Positions 63,367 through 64,000 of a stretch of DNA of 64,000 bases are shown here, piece after piece. The DNA comes from Galaxea fascicularis (taxonomy: Eukaryota; Cnidaria; Anthozoa; Scleractinia; Euphylliidae), in NCBI GenBank assembly GCA_948470475.1, contig OX419339.1, positions 10,033,163 to 10,097,162 on the forward strand, in the 5' to 3' direction. A program made the translations under genes and the position numbers. The notes under the pieces were generated by a model. It saw only the letters and a program-made list of their open reading frames with translations, was not told where the DNA came from and ran no database searches. The number at the start of each line of letters is the position of its first letter. Within the stretch, counting starts at the first letter, position 1.

Positions 63367-64000
63367 CTGTGCTATGGGCAGTCCAGTTAGCCCTATCGTC
63401 GCCAATCTCTGCATGGAAGTGATCGAGGAACTAGCTATAAGTACCTCTCCAGTCCCACCAAAGGTCTGGAAACGTTATGTTGATGACAGTTTCGTGATTA
63501 TCAAGAAGGACGCTGTCTCTTCCTTTCACAATACTCTAAACGCATCCGACCCCAAAATCTCTTTCACTATTGAACTTGAAAACAATGGTCAAATTGCCTT
63601 CTTGGACACCTTGGTTTCCAGAAGAAACGGTGTTGCTGTCATTGATGTTTATCGGAAGCCAACCCATACCGACAGATACCTGGATTTCTCTTCTCATCAT
63701 GATATAAAACACAAAATCAGCACGGCCTCGACCCTCTTGTTTCGGGCATCTAGCCTCCCTAGCAGCCACGAAGGAAAAACACGGGAAACCAACCACGTCA
63801 GAGCCGCGTTAGAAGTTAATGGCTACCCATTGTCTGTTATCTCTAGCATTCTCAATAACAAGCCACCGTCACCTACAGTTCCCCCACCAGAAGAACTGGT
63901 TTCTATGTTTTTCAAATGGGCTGATCCATCCGATACTCACATGGGTTTTGCATGCCTTCCCTATATCAGCGGCCTAACTGAGCCTCTCACGAGATTACTC
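63362..64000 (+). mobile_element. Second Penelope-like RT copy, head-to-head with the first, runs off right edge
   Basis: Reads GCAMGSPVSPIVANLCMEV, YVDDSF, FLDTLV and onward to PLTRLL with no stop. Positions x and y of the two copies satisfy x+y=126528 wherever checked, so the copies are near-identical across at least 62732-62992 versus 63536-63796. It starts at the motif-IV region (CATGGCTGTG), upstream RT parts absent. Confidence 0.9.

Overview
The window looks like nuclear DNA of a cnidarian, most likely a stony (scleractinian) coral. The evidence is animal-type genes broken into many short exons with clean GT/AG sites, AT-rich introns and intergenic DNA, and a dense population of short terminal-inverted-repeat (MITE-like) elements, tRNA-derived SINEs and Penelope-like retroelement (PLE) pieces. 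The coral assignment is an inference from repeat style; no species marker is present.

Four host protein genes can be supported, all on the minus strand. (1) 226-2335: the 5' part of MPPE1/PGAP5, a Golgi/ER metallophosphoesterase that trims GPI anchors; three exons are here and the rest lies beyond the left edge. (2) 4321-11674: complete AHCY, S-adenosylhomocysteine hydrolase, 7 coding exons, 434 residues. (3) 17272-24105: a complete SLC6 sodium-coupled transporter ('SLC6-A'), 9 coding exons, 766 residues. (4) 46614-57502: a second complete SLC6 transporter ('SLC6-B'), 10 coding exons, 793 residues, with a tiny first coding exon of 32 nt. All reading phases agree across every splice junction I placed, so the four models are internally consistent. 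The two SLC6 genes are divergent tandem paralogs of the neutral amino-acid / orphan (B0AT/SIT1-like) type and share several exon boundaries.

The gaps hold no further recognisable genes. 2345-4320 and 11675-17271 hold MITE-like hairpins. 24106-46613 is a 22.5-kb gene desert between the SLC6 genes with a perfect 119-bp-arm palindrome, PLE-derived repeats, a SINE hairpin and a TTAA-flanked inverted-repeat element. 57503-61940 is upstream of SLC6-B and holds a retroposon tail with an (ATT)n run. The right edge (62204-64000) is a Penelope-like element: a 5'-truncated reverse transcriptase plus GIY-YIG endonuclease on the minus strand, abutting a head-to-head plus-strand copy of the same ORF.

The host genes do not form an operon-like functional unit. 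AHCY serves the methyl cycle, MPPE1 serves GPI-anchor remodelling, and the SLC6 pair are plasma-membrane transporters. The observations most worth a second look are the altered conserved TM1 residues of the two SLC6 proteins, the CxxC pairs in the long SLC6-A N-terminus, the perfect palindrome with a hammerhead-like core, and the nested inverted repeats inside SLC6-B.
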